From Kuschelorhynchus macadamiae (taxonomy: Eukaryota > Arthropoda > Insecta > Coleoptera > Curculionidae), in contig JAUTXW010001311.1 in assembly GCA_030620095.1 (NCBI GenBank), positions 2,891,501 through 2,955,500 of the forward strand: DNA of 64,000 nt, in the 5' to 3' direction. The notes beneath the pieces were generated by a model. The model ran no database searches. It saw nothing but the letters and a program-made list of their open reading frames with translations, and was not told the origin of the DNA. This document shows positions 37,698 through 50,085 of this stretch, piece after piece. Position 1 is the first letter of the stretch. Every line of letters starts with the position of its first letter. The translations under genes and the position numbers were made by a program.

Positions 37698-40600
37698 AGA
37701 AGAAGGGTTGTGTCGGCAGAATAAATGTATGTGATTTTTTCGACGGTTTTTTACGCATAGCAACCTATCTAGGTACAACGCATCGCAAATTTTCTACATA
37801 TTCTACGTTTAATACCTTCAAAACCGAGTTCAAAACGAACAACGTAGTGCCTAACACCACTAAAGTATTTCTCCTCCCTGCCAATTATCTGAGCAATTAC
37901 CAAAGAATGTTTAACCATCAAAGGATATTTAGAGTTATTTGAACCTTTATACACAGGTTGAAAAAATATTTCTATATAAAATAAAAACAAATTATTATGC
38001 TAAAATTTTGGGTTCCATTGAGCTGAATTTGACGCTAATACTGAATACACAATTAATTCGATTCATATCTCATATTACCTATTTTTGTACGAGATTCTTA
38101 CACGTTTTCTACATCCTCTAAAAAAACAATATTCGACATGTTTCTATCCACCTTTGTTTTGTGAAATGCGTAACAAAAATACAAGATATTCCTCCAGATA
38201 TTCTATGTAATTAGTTCAGAAATGACGCAGTTTAAAAACTATATATGCGGTTACCCCTCTCCCTACTCACTGTTCATTTCAAGTTCATTTCCTTTATGCG
38301 ACTGCCTTGAATAAATAAGATAGCAACAGAACCGCATCAAACCCACGTCATTAATAAACAATTTACATTTTTACAGAATGTAAAATTTTGTATCTCTGTC
38401 TCGATCTCCGTTTTCCTCTGCACATCTGTAGTGGAGAAAAATATCGAGAAACTCTATTCACAAATATATCGCTACCAGCACATTTCTAAATTAAATGTTT
38501 ACATTTACATGCAGCCCCAAGATAGGAAAAATGAATATCCGACACGTTGCCTGAATCATAAAATTGATAAAAATAAATGTACGCTCCGGGTATCTTCCAC
38601 AAAGTCAGAATTAATTTTTGCTCAAGCGATTCGAAACGCACTGTTTTTAAACAGACACTGTAATTTTCAATTAATACAATTCTATACAGTCTTATAATTT
38701 CTATGATAATTACTGGCTTTTATCTCGGTTAGTAGATAAAGGCTATTGTGTGAAAGTTTAGAATTATTATTGCACGTGTATGCAAAATTATGCAAGCATC
38801 GATATTGATTCAGCCATGCGAACAGAATCTTTCCTACGTACTTATATTATCAAATGCATGATTATAATTTGTCAATAAGGAAAATAAATACATGAAAATT
38901 TTAATTGAATAATAAAACTGTTTATTTCAAAAATTAGAAATATTTTTTCATTTTTCTTGTAAAATTGTAGTATCTATATTATACAATTAATAATAATAAT
39001 AATAACAATATTAATAATAATAATAATAATAATAATAAAAATAATAATATCGAGAATAATATATTATAAATGATGGCACCAAAGTGAGCCCTGAAAGTAG
39101 GTACATCAACATGCCAGATGGCACTCTTGTACTCGCTCTTATGGTGTGGCTTATATACCCTTTAATGTTATTAACTTGTATATATATATATACATAAAAA
39201 TTGACGTCAGAAACGTTTTCCCCATTAGGGTTTTGAGCTTGGTTTTAACCTCGGTTCTAACACTTACATTCGTCAAGATATGCTCGGGATTCGACTCATT
39301 CCTTTTGAAACCCGTCTCGAATCAGTATAACAGCTCATTTATAAGTATTCAACTTATCACTTTTTCTAGAGCTTCTTTTATACTTATCCCGAGGCATACT
39401 TTTATAATCTGATCTATTTAGAGGCGACGGATGTTTTCCTACACTTTATCGGAACATTTACTGTAAATAAATGGATTATTTTTTATACAAAAACAGCTTA
39501 AAAGTGGGAAACACTCGTTAGAATCACAATTACCTTCATATAACCTTGATAACCTATGCCGAATAAGCATAATCATATTGTTATAAATGTTGATAAAAAT
39601 CGGAGTAAAAATCGATAACAACAAACAAGTAGGTATATATGCGGCTAAATATAGCAAAATGGTGACGTCATAGAGGACAATTAGTTTTAGGAAAAAAACA
39701 TATACAAGAATTACAAAAAAAAAACACTTGAAGAGAGAGATAATAGAGGGTAACGACTATGTGAGAATAGCAATACTTACTTATTAGCAAATACCTACAT
39801 TAAAACCGAGATCAAAACAATATGGCGAGCAATATTGTTATTATTACTTTTAATATATATCTAATATTTTTCCCGCTGACAGTGATATATTATAGCAGAC
39901 ACTTTAATACGTCTAAAATTTGTATGTGTGTATACAGCAGGACCTACATAAATACATTTAAAAAGTAGGTATACCTATATATATATACAAATGTTTTACG
40001 AAATGTTTTCGTAGTTTTTATTTTAATACGTCTTTTACAAATTTACCATTCGTTTTTGTAAATAAACAATATCGCACGAGTTCAGAAAACATTATTGTCA
40101 AAATACGAAAATATTTTTAATCTTAATATACGCGATACGCGTACATGTTGTTTTACGGAATTCATAGGTAATTTGAATCGAAAAAAACAATACGTCTATA
40201 AAAGCCGGAGAAAGGGGAATGACCTCGACTACATTTGATGCGTAATATTCGGAGTAGAATTCGGACTTCGTTGAAATGCTAATTCCAAGGAGAATTATGC
40301 TAAAATTGTGGACCCAATTAGTCAAATTCTATTTATTGATAAAATATAACAACACACATTTCTATGTATATAACCGAGTAAATAACCATGAGATTTATAG
40401 ACTTTTGTATGTTAGATTTAAATAATATTCGGCGAAAACATAGGCACTTTCATGGGTACCTATGATAGAGAGAGAGCACGAAAGCAACTTCTAAACAGGA
40501 ACTTTGACAGAAACGTATTATTTCACTTGGGAAATTTTCTCAGAAATATTTCATTTTAAAGCTCGTTTCAAAGCAGGTATCTTATTTTTAACAGAATACT

Positions 40601-40930
40601 AATTAATTGTTTAATTCTAATACACATTACTTGCAAAAGAATAATAGTAAAAACTCGAACTAAATACAGGCACTCGCACAGGCAGCATCAGGCAAAGTTA
40701 GGCACTAAATTCACTACAATCAATTAAAATAAGTCATTTATTTACATTGCGAAAATATCTCCTTGGCAAAATTTGGTTTAAATAGATGAATAGAGAACTT
40801 AACTTAGAACTTAATAAAACAACAAAATAAGGCCCCTCAATAAAACCCCAAATGCAAAAATAAAGCTGTTACTATTACTATCAATGCAAAAAAAACCGAA
40901 CACCAGATCGAGCACCTGATGGTATACCTT
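37698..40930. other. Non-coding stretch with an (AAT)n tract
   Basis: No recognised gene. The 88-codon plus-strand frames at 38431-38697 and 39146-39412 have no known motif. An (AAT)n tract sits at 38988-39050. Confidence 0.45.
38988..39050. repeat. (AAT)n microsatellite
   Basis: AATAATAATAAT-type run with a few substitutions. Confidence 0.85.
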
Positions 40931-40935
40931 GTACA

Positions 40936-41010
40936 AGGGTGGATCTATAATGACGCTGATGACGCTTCAGCGTCGGGCCCGAGTCAGGCCCCCGAATAAG
41001 TTGGCCTCTC
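40936..41010. mobile_element. Possible hAT end remnant
   Basis: AAGGGTGGATCTATAATGAC, GCTTCAGCGTC and GGGCCCGAGTCAGGCCCCCG are GC-rich and self-complementary, reminiscent of hAT ends. No second end, target duplication or gene is visible. Confidence 0.25.
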
Positions 41011-44000
41011 CAGGTTGTACGATTACGATAACATTTACTCCATTAACTTGTCAATCACATTTTAAATCGAATAACTATCATATGTTCTACTAAATACATA
41101 ATTTATTTTAAGTTTAGCAAAATTTCTTTTTAAATCTCTAATTAAAAATCGGAATTCCAAATTCTATAGTTGCCATATATCTATTATATAAAAGTTGTTT
41201 TTTAGTAAATTTTTTTCTGATACCACAATTATTCAAAAACCCTTCAAATTGGTTTTTAGTTTTGACCTACTGGTTCCCCCACAGTCAATAAAAATCACAA
41301 AAAATCGTGTTTTTAAAAATGGGGCAGACATGAACTTTGAAAAAAAATGTAGGTACTGTATTGTTTACGACCCTGTATTTATGAATTAAGATCGCTAAAT
41401 CGAAATTCAATTCGAAGTAATTATAAGCCATAAAACGGTCTCTCATTTCTCGAAAACCGCACTTTAATATCGTTTAAGTTTCCCGAGATAAGTTTAAAAA
41501 TAGCCCAAAAAATTCCAATTCCTTTCAATGTTCCAGCCTCGGTTCCAGCACTATAGTTGGAGTACCTACATATTATGAAGCTGTGGGTGCACAGAAATAT
41601 TAAAAATCTCAGTACACATTTCAATAAAAATTAATGAAAAATTCGACTGTCCGCATGATACTAAAAATTAATAAAACAATAACGAGAACAATAATTTGGG
41701 AAGAAATTCTAGATCGAATTAAAAAAGTTAGCTATAAATTACAGACATTTAGTCTAATATATATAAGTCTAAAAAATATATAATATACTTTCTTCATTGA
41801 TTTTATATTTAGAAGGCATAGGAAAAATTCTTTTTTATTACGAAAATAACCAAATAGAGGCAAATATATTAAGAAAGCATCGCAAAAACTTCTTACTATT
41901 AGAAGATACACTAGGCAATGAATGCAGAGTGGAAATATTTTCGAATTTGACAATCGTTTAAAAAATGTTACTGAGACTCACTGTTACAATGTTATGCTGG
42001 GCGGTTGTTTTAAAAAAATAGGTTATAAATACTGAACAATAATGCAGGAAAGCGATTTAAGGGCTTTTTATCTATAGAAAATAAGTTAACCGGGTCAGTT
42101 TCTTTTGAAAGTGGCCTACAAGAGTTTTTGGAGCGTAAAGTAACAAAATCAAATTTTTGTTTTGTCGTCAAATAACAGTAGTTAAATCAGCATAATTTAA
42201 TCATATTATTTAATCCGGCTAAAATCTTAGTGATTGTCCGCAACTGATCTTGTAAAATAATAGAGACCTCTTTGTTTTAAATTTTAGTTTATAAAAAACC
42301 CCTTGTGACTAGGAGTATGTCAAATAGAGTCAGTTCAAGTTCAATGTCATTCAATGCATTAAATTGAAACAAACTATTAGATTGTGCCAATATTAATAAC
42401 CCTACAGAAAAAATTACACCGAAACTATTTTCAGCAACAAGCTCTCACTTGAAAAAAAAATCTTTCTAAGACTTCCAAAAACACGCAGTTTATGTAACTA
42501 CTATTTAGCGTATTAACACATGTGGAACTGCCCACACACACTTACTTACGCTCTTGAAATCTGGTCCAAAACTATTTTTACCTTCTAATTTTAGCTTTTT
42601 GGTTTAGACACCTGTTTTATGAACGAAGCCCTAGGTTCGTAATTTTAAAATTCGTATTAGGTTTAGCTCGTGACACTAAAAGACATTGTTTCGAACTTTG
42701 TTTTCAACATCATCATACCTATAATATATTTTTTTTAATACATTTTTGAGTACTTCAGATACAAACTATTAACAGAACTTAAGTTTCAGTAAATTAATGC
42801 ATAATAATAAATGTTTAAATAAATTGATTGATTTTCTACTCTTCTTGAATAATTGATAAACTGATTTAATTACCTACTGAAAAAATTCTAAATAGGTACC
42901 TATTCCTGCTTATTAACTACAGTAACTGCAACATAAAATAGGAAATTGGCTTTGAAAATTCCTGTATCTGTATATACAAAGAGGACTAAATATTGAAGCT
43001 ACCCCTTGTTACTACATTTGAACAATAAAGTATTGATAAATTACGAGTACTATTTTTTTTAAGGCTTTCTAAGTTTCAAAAAGTCTTCACTGGTGGATAG
43101 GCAAGAAATGCAGCAACGAAATTATAAGAGAAAATCTTGATTCACACAATACAAATGCCAGTCGAAAAACTTCATTAGTTACCAGTGAAAAAATCGATTT
43201 AAATAATTTAAACTGAGTTAAACACTCCTTTAGCCTTGAAACTGCTTTTATAATGCGAATGATTATTTCCTTGTTTTTTTTATAGTAGTTATTACACATA
43301 ATTATACATTTTGAAAGCCGTCGGCAACATTTTAATAACACGTATTTGTAATTCAGTCAATTTATTTGATTATGGCTATGGCAATTTGACGTAAAAAGGA
43401 AGCTAAATCAAACTAATGTCACATTCCCGATTTAGCTAATTCACTCGGTTAATCATCATTGATAGTTTTCCGTTGAATTTTTTTTAATACTTGTATTTTA
43501 CTCTGAACTGATTTCTGAATAAACCTTGGAATAAACCTAATCGAAATTATGGATAAAAATGATTCATATATTCAAAAAAAAATCGTAAGTACGTTAAGTT
43601 AATTTAACAGGTTAACAATGACTCGTTTAATAGTATGGATCTAGATAACACAGTATTGAATTTTTTCGAGAATTTTTTGCTCTGAAACTTTTTTCCTGTC
43701 TTTTCTTTCATGTCTTATGACACCCACCTTACTACCTATTTTATTTTCCTACCTAATTAATTCATGGAACAAAATAGACATTAATTAAAAACGATATGAT
43801 TTATTAAAAACCTCTTAATTTATATTAAAGCTATTTGAAAAAACTCGAATAAAAATAATTTGGAAAATATGTTTCTTGGTACGTGCTTACTTGAATTTAA
43901 TGGATATCTCGAAATTATTTAAGTTATTAACGTGTATTGAACTTGATTGTACCTTGGATATAGTTCCCCCTACGTTTGGTACAAAAATGAAAAAATAAAA

Positions 44001-44390
44001 TCAAATAACCAAAAAAAAATATTTAAATGGATACTCGGCTTATTTTATAAAACCATTTTAAATTGTTCTATTAATCAATTAATCATTCAGTCAGTGGATT
44101 CGACAATTGTTACCAATGGGGTTTCGAGTTTTTGGAGGACGTTTTTACTTTTAATTGGTATACGCACCTCTGGCTAATACCTATAAAAGTTTGGTTTTAT
44201 TTATTTCTTTTGAAAGCTGCAATGTTCAGCTGTTTGTTTATTTACTCTAGTAAAATTGTTTGTCTCTTGCAAGTTTACTAACAGAAAGTGTCGACCACTA
44301 TTGAAATAAAATTTTAAAAAATTTACCTGAGACAAATAAAAAATCCCAAAAAAATAATCCAAAGGCTGATATTAAATCCAAATCGAGTTT
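41011..44390. other. Non-coding stretch, nothing recognised
   Basis: About 3.4 kb of AT-rich sequence with short, motif-free frames. If the exon at 44458-44580 is real, this is its first intron. I found no second exon here. Confidence 0.45.
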
Positions 44391-44457
44391 TACTACACTA
44401 CACTTTTTCAAAGACACTTTCACACCGGCAGAAAATTTCCCTAATAAAAACACCTAC

Positions 44458-44580
44458 CTGTGTAGCATCAGAATAAGGTGTTGATGAATTTTTATCGACT
44501 AGTTGACTACCAAAAAGAGGAACCCCCCCGCTGCTGCTGGGGCTTTCAGATCTGGAACCCTCCATTTGCTGGGGCACCAT
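44458..44580 (-). CDS. First coding exon, possibly SoxC (Sox14-like) transcription factor
   Basis: A 41-codon open stretch on the minus strand from ATG 44580. It reads MVPQQMEGSRSESPSSSGGV, then PLFGSQLVDKNSSTPYSDAT and Q, and ends with CAG|GTAGGT (44460-44453), a near-consensus splice donor leaving phase 0. Codon use and the Ser-rich but specific sequence look like real protein rather than drift, and the block sits beside a GC-richer, CpG-containing region unlike the rest of the window. The stretch STPYSDATQ resembles what I remember just upstream of the HMG box in insect SoxC proteins, DNA-bending nuclear transcription factors. That match is from memory and unverified. Downstream exons would lie below 44457 on the plus axis; none was found, so the intron would be very long or the gene continues outside the window. 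An internal Met six codons in is an alternative start. Confidence 0.5.
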
Positions 44581-45420
44581 AATATACCGAAGAAAAAATC
44601 GCAAAAAGTTATTTCGGATTAATTTCCGAACGTACGCACTCGCGCACTAAATGTAATTTTTTTTTGAAAAATCTTTGAATTCCGAAAAATTTGTCTAAGA
44701 CCTCAAGTGCCGATTAGAACTAGCACTTGACTATACTTAGCATACTAATCTCTCGAACCGAACCGACTAAGTTGACGGAACTGACAACTCTGAGCTCGAT
44801 GTTTTCAGTGTGTATCTTATTCACAGCTGTTCTGGCTCCCCACCACTCGGATTTGGAGGGGGGCAAGTGTCATGCGCCAGGTTCACAGCTGATTCGATTC
44901 CACCCGCTCGCGCGTCTTGTTTTTTTTACCTTCTGGACTTCGCGATGCAACGAAAAAATTAATTTAGCGGCTCATGGAGACACGAATTACTTATTTTTCT
45001 CGTTAAAAATTATGCGAATAACGACAAAAAAATATTCAGTGTTTACATTTGCATAAAATTGGCTTAGTATAATTACTGATAAATGATGTGAGAACAAACT
45101 GTTGAAAACAATAAACAAAAAATTTTTCACGTTGCCCGGCTATAAATTTGGCCCAACTAGACGTCTTCGTTTGCGATCCGTCTAAGTTTTTAAACACTGG
45201 TTTACCTATCTGCACAACACCGACAACGCAAGTAAAATGCCAACTCAATTCAGCGCTCCGATGTTTTCGTGTTTCTCCAGTCTGTACAACCGACGACGTC
45301 CCCCACTTTCTGTGTTCCGCTTTAGTTCAGCACCGCGCCATTCTCGATTAGGGTGGCAGCACCTAACGGAGGACTGAACTCTGCCACTTCCAGGACACAC
45401 AGGCAGCAGGCGTTCGAAAA
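44581..45420 (-). promoter_or_regulatory. Probable 5' UTR and promoter region of the 44.5-kb exon
   Basis: Base composition shifts here: CpG-containing words such as CGCTCGCGCGTC, CGACGACGTCC and CACCGCGCC are common, in contrast to the AT-rich flanks. An initiator-like TCAGTT on the minus strand lies at about 44782, some 200 bases before the ATG. No clear TATA or downstream promoter element was found at the expected spacing. Short frames here (for example 45036-45248 minus) are best read as UTR noise. Confidence 0.4.
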
Positions 45421-45647
45421 CCGGTTCGAATATGTATGACTAACAACTTATTACTTAAATTAGTCATAAAAGTAGAGAAATGTTGCATTTCCAATTAATA
45501 CATATAATTTCTCCAGAACGTGATCGATCACAAAAATAACGTTCAGTGGTTACGCGTTTTTGTTGATTTTTTTTATAGAAACAGTGACCGAGCTGTGGCA
45601 GTTACTAAAATACCGCAATACTTTATATATACTGCGCTCGATACAGG

Positions 45648-46425
45648 GTGTTACAGAATGTTGTGGGGCAGACTTAAGGTCAGATTCTATACCTAAAAAT
45701 ATGAAAAAAAGTTCAGGTAAACATGGGTCCTAAAATACTTCGTTTTCATTTTTAAGTGGTGTTTAAAGTTTTCCGCCTTTAATAATTTATTTTGCATTTA
45801 TCGAAAATCTGTTGAGATGCGTTTTAGTACACGCCAATGTATCATTAAAGATCACATTTACATGAACAAAATTGTTTCCTAAAACACTTACATCAGTGGC
45901 GTTCGTTCCTACAAGTCTTTACGTTTAACGCAAAAACTACACCACTGGTTTTTGCAAAAATTAGTGTCGCTTTCTTAGGACCAGCTTAATTCTGCTTAAA
46001 AAGTGCGTCTAAGACTATTTTGCTCTGACGCGCCATTTTCAAAATAAAAAAGTTATCAGTATTTTTTAAATGTTATTTTATTTGTACCTACTAGTTTGTA
46101 AGAAAACAGTGTATTAAATGAAATTGAAAAACAGTGTATTAAATTAAATTATATGCTGGAAATGGCTTCACTGGCTTCAGTAGATGCTCCAAATGGCTTT
46201 CGCATATTTTTTCTGACTCTTCGGAATATTTGAGGACTTTCGCGAATTGTTTCACAAGCATTGGTAACGCGTTCCACTAATGTGGGTTCATTCACAATGG
46301 GAGTTGTGTTGCTTTAGATGCCCCCAGAGATAGAAATCGCAGGGATTTAAGTCAGGTGATCGAGGTGACCAAGAAATAGGCTATATAATATTATGAACCC
46401 ACTCAAGAACGAGATGGTTGTTGTT
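45648..46425 (-). pseudogene. C-terminal remnant of a mariner-like transposase
   Basis: Minus strand: after frame correction it reads ISWSPRSPDLNPCDFYLWG near 46370, the third catalytic block of DUF4817-type transposases. It then continues as NEPTLVERVTNACETIRESP and an end near 46150. A plus-strand ATACAGGGTGTTACAGAATG at 45648 is the type of end seen on such elements and probably marks the 3' terminus. The N-terminal two thirds are absent beyond about 46425. Stops and frameshifts make it dead. Confidence 0.65.
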
Positions 46426-47036
46426 GCTGACCACAGCGGAAACATTTTTCATGCCCTGAAGAATTTTATTGAAAGTGAGGGCAAGGCTTCAAAAATTATA
46501 AGAGATTTTTTTAATAACACAATGATGGAATTTATTTCTTATTTTTAAATTCTCAATTATTTTTATTAAAAACAAAAATAGGAGGGTGGAAGATATCTGT
46601 GATTAAAGTGAAAAATATTTTGCTTGATCTAGAAAAATGTTTGGCTGAAAAAAGAACTTGTAATTTTATAGAGATGCGGGCCAAAATAGAATTGTTAACA
46701 GAAAGTGAACATATTAATTTAAATAACATTTCAGACACACTTTAATGGATCAGGCCATTGAATACCTTCAAAAATGGTCAATGTAGCTTAAAAAATTTAA
46801 TGTATTCAACTGAATATTGCTTCTTGAAATTCCCGAATGGGGAAAGATAGAGGACGCGCTTATTTATTTGCGATTACCTTTCGGGAGATCAATGTTTTGA
46901 ACAGTTTATATATTTTTTAAATTTCCTAGATGATCAAATCTCGACGGATGATTGAGAAAATAAAAGTGTTGAAAACAAGTCTTATTTTTAAAAAAATACA
47001 GAATATCTAGAGCAAAAATCCCAGCTAATTAAAATA
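46426..47036. other. Unassigned stretch with a protein-like plus-strand frame
   Basis: At about 46562-46743 the plus strand reads charged, coiled-coil-like sequence (DLEKCLAEKRTCNFIEMRAK, then IELLTESEHINLNNISDTL) before a stop. I know no family for it. The rest shows nothing recognisable. Confidence 0.35.
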
Positions 47037-47184
47037 TGCAAATATACGGGGTGTAATAAATTAACTACGCTCTATTGCTAACAGGTTTATTACGGGAGCT
47101 CCAAAGTCGGTTAAATTAGCAAACTAGTAGCTTTTTTTACTTAGTATTTTATTTAAGTTAGAAATAAGAACAATTTATATTTAT

Positions 47185-47485
47185 AGCAAGTGGGCAAATA
47201 TATCTCCATTTCCTTCAATATATTTTTCAGCATTTTTTAACACAGCTTTTGTTGCCTTTAAAAGTGTTCTGCCATCGATAAATGTTACAATGCTCCTAAT
47301 ATTAAGTGGAAATTCGTCTAATGTCAAATATCCCTTTTTATATACCTCTTCTTTGATATATTGGAAAAGAAAGAGTCTAATGGAGTTATGTCAGGAGATC
47401 TTGGTGGCCAACAAACCGGACCATTTGTTGTTATACATCTATTTTGAAAAAGTCTGTCAAGCAATATTGTGACGTAAGACGAATT
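47185..47485 (-). pseudogene. Transposase C-terminus in the 47.0-kb element
   Basis: Reads LFQNRCITTNGPVCWPPRSP, DITPLDSFL, a frame slip, then YIKEEVYKKGYLTLDEFPLN and NAEKYIEGNGDIFAHLL with a stop near 47185. WPPRSPDITPLDSF is the block containing the third catalytic residue of DUF4817-type transposases. The N-terminus and the first two catalytic blocks are deleted. Confidence 0.7.
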
Positions 47486-47615
47486 TTGTTTAAATCCATA
47501 GCCTTCCTTATTTAAAAGGGAAATATATGAATAACTAGATTATCTTTAACTTTAGGCCAGTAATGTATATAAACTTTTTTGTTCAGCAGAAGATTTGCAA
47601 TCGAAACAGTAAAAT

Positions 47616-47805
47616 ATATACAGGGTGTCTCATTAAAAAAATACTATTTTTTCAATTTAATCAGAAACGCGATGTTCGATTGTTTTTTTACTATTTTAAT
47701 CACAATCCAAAATACCACTACTTTGCTAATATAACCGACTTTGTAGCTTCCGTAATAAACAAGTTAGCAATAAATTAATTTGGTACACCGTGTATATTTG
47801 CAGTT
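47616..47805. repeat. Approximately 190-bp unit with short inverted tips
   Basis: It begins ATATACAGGGTGTCTCATT and ends GGTACACCGTGTATAT. Its right 80 bp equal the left end of the 47.0-kb transposon in reverse. It may be a solo-end MITE of that family. Confidence 0.6.
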
Positions 47806-48639
47806 CCCACAAACAACACAAATTGTGAGAATATTTTATCACTGATGACTATTTACTACACTGACCAAAGAAATCGTCTATCAGTGCGATCTGTTGAAAC
47901 TATTGAAGGTTTTTCAATTAAATGATTTTCATCTAGCACTGATTTTATCTACCCTTACCTACGCTTGGTAAAAATTGTACCAAACGTCCTGATTTAGGTC
48001 AGAATAAGTATGGCAACCCTAGCTAGAAGTTTTGTTGAAATTTTTTAAAAAATACAAAGGTCTAAATTCGACGCTCACAGTTGGCAGCTCAGAAACGGTT
48101 TAAAACTTTTCTTTAGTTTTTGAGGAAAATCTAAAATGTCAAAAAATGCTTTCTTACTGTGTTTATTGGAGGTGTTGCAAAAAAATAAATTCAGCACTTT
48201 CTTAGTACATCTTGACCTCAACAAGGTAGCAGTCTCCCGCTCAACATGAAACACTCCTGAAACATTTCGTATCTGCAGACATATTGCAAAAATATAATAT
48301 CCCACAACTGCGTTTAAGAAATATTCCAAAAAACCTTCTAATATGTAGGTCATAACAAATAGAAAAATATCGATTTTGGATTGTTGGAAAATACATTTTG
48401 AAAAAATTATGATAACAAAATCAAAATGAAACGGTGCTAGTGGTGCTCACTTTCCCCCTTATAATCTCCTACAAAAATCTAAATAGCCCTTGGCACCAGC
48501 CAATCACAACACAGATTGTTTCAGGTGCTCCCTCTATTGGTTTTCGTTTTCGTTTCTAAGGAGTATAAACAAGTCTTGTTGTTGTTTAACATGGACTTTC
48601 TAGTTCGGTGGTAAAATACTCTTGGAATTTAGGGAATAT
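47806..48639. other. Non-coding stretch, nothing recognised
   Basis: The 92-codon minus-strand frame at 48075-48353 has no motif I recognise. No repeat arms were found. Confidence 0.4.
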
Positions 48640-48905
48640 TTAAACATTTTATTAGACTGCCAATTTGTTTCGCTATTTAAGATTTGTACCTACTAAAATT
48701 TTACCGGTTTATCGCTGTTTCAAACTTGATTTTTGTACAAAGTTTTAAGTTAATTGGATGAATAGTTTTTTTATAATAAATGTTTTAACATTTCATCAGA
48801 CGGCTATAATGACTTTATATTTTCCCATACCAACGCTATTTTGTCCCGCCATTTTGGATTTTTAATAAAATGTTACCTTTCCATCCCCTTAGGCCATTGA
48901 CTGTT
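48640..48905 (+). repeat. GCCGCCATTTTG tandem-unit family, locus C
   Basis: About two degenerate units (CTGCCAATTTGTTTCGCTAT, AAAATTTTACCGGTTTATC, TTTTGTCCCGCCATTTTGG and AAAATGTTACC). The terminal GACAGAC module is missing. Confidence 0.7.
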
Positions 48906-49019
48906 TATCCTCTTAAGAGAGAAGTAAAAAAATTAAACGATTTTTTTAAACATCGACCACTTTTTTAGTTCGCGTAAAATAAATTTAAGGTCAGACAATG
49001 TCCGACTTCGCCACCCGCC

Positions 49020-49430
49020 TGGCTACGACCCTATTTAGAGTTCAGGTATCTGGTAAAGGGTTTTTTATTTTTTATTTAGCCAGCTGACTAAATGTATGAT
49101 TATTTATAGCAAGAAACGTTTATTTATTACATCACTATTCGAATCGTCCTAATAATTACATTGTTTCTAAGAACGTATCAATAAACACAGTGGCATCATC
49201 ATCAGCACATTGTTTATACAAATGACTGGAATTTATAAGATCTTGAGACCATGTCTGCGTGTTCGAACGATATCCGATACATCGCCTAATTAAAAAAATG
49301 GCAAATTTCCTTTACCTGGAACTTTCCCCATTATGATATTTTTTCCTCTTTGGAATATTGAAGTGTGACCCAATTTAATTCCGCTCACAGTCATTTAATA
49401 ACACATATATTTAAGAATGGGAGAAGCGCA
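49020..49430. other. Non-coding stretch, weak link to the tandem-unit family
   Basis: Around 49286-49330, AAATGGCAAATTTCCTTTAC and CTGGAACTTTCCCC resemble the segment just left of locus B (28170-28220). Otherwise nothing is recognised. Confidence 0.3.
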
Positions 49431-49438
49431 GCGTAGCT

Positions 49439-50085
49439 AGGTGCACGACGCTGCAGGCGGAAATTTTTCGCCCAAAATGGCTATTTTTTTTACCTTTTTA
49501 TGATGTTAATTATCCATAGCTTTGGAGCGTTTTTTAATACTTAGGGGATGAATTTATAAGATTTTAAATATATTTTTTTCTTTTTAAAAAACAGTTATGC
49601 TAATTTCGATTCGATTCGATCGATGCAAAACTGCTTCCACCTCCAAGGATCCCAACACACTAATTTTCATTAATTCCATAACAAGCGAACAAGGACCGGT
49701 GGCCTGCAGCAGCAGTTTTATGCCGCTCCCATCTCTATTTGGCTTACGGATATTCATCATTGCGTTGCCATAGGAACTGCCGTAAACAAATCTAAGCGGG
49801 AAAGCAGTGGTTCGGGGGGAGTCTGATGCGGAATTTGTTACTGCTGATTGTGATTCTTCAACGGGTCGCTCTTATGAAAAAGTTCTCAGCGCGCTACGTG
49901 ATTATTATTTTTTTAGCATATAACGCATTAGTTTTGATAGCAAATAATGGTATAATTAAGTAAATAATGTGAATTTATATAAAACATACCACATTTTTAT
50001 AATAAAATATTTTTATTTTTAAGTAAATTGATTGGAAAATGTATGTGAAGCGGCGCTTCACCCGCGTCCTCTGGCGAGCCTCCAC
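49439..50085. mobile_element. GC-rich block, possible non-autonomous hAT-like element
   Basis: The left edge reads CAGCGTAGCTAGGTGC and the right edge, reversed, reads CAGTGGAGGCTCGCCAGAGG; both recall hAT ends of the CAGTGGCGTAGCC kind but match each other poorly. The interior has GC-rich, non-repeated sequence (about 49650-49870). No 8-bp target duplication could be matched (GAGAAGCG against ATTTGTTC), so the limits or the class may be wrong. Confidence 0.35.

Larger units (their letters stand above)
47037..47805 (-). mobile_element. Internally deleted mariner-like transposon
   Basis: The ends 47037-47130 and 47724-47803 pair in reverse complement: the tip ATATACGGGGTGTAAT against ACACCGTGTATAT, then TTTATTACGGGAGCTCCAAA, AGTCGGTTAAATTAGCAAAC and mirrors. 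Between them is a minus-strand transposase C-terminus. The right arm is extended into a unit of about 190 bp (47616-47805) that has its own ACAGGGTGT end. Confidence 0.65.

Noticed and set aside
45036..45248. Minus-strand 70-codon frame upstream of the host exon
   Set aside because: No motif and no splice logic. Better explained as 5' UTR or promoter sequence.
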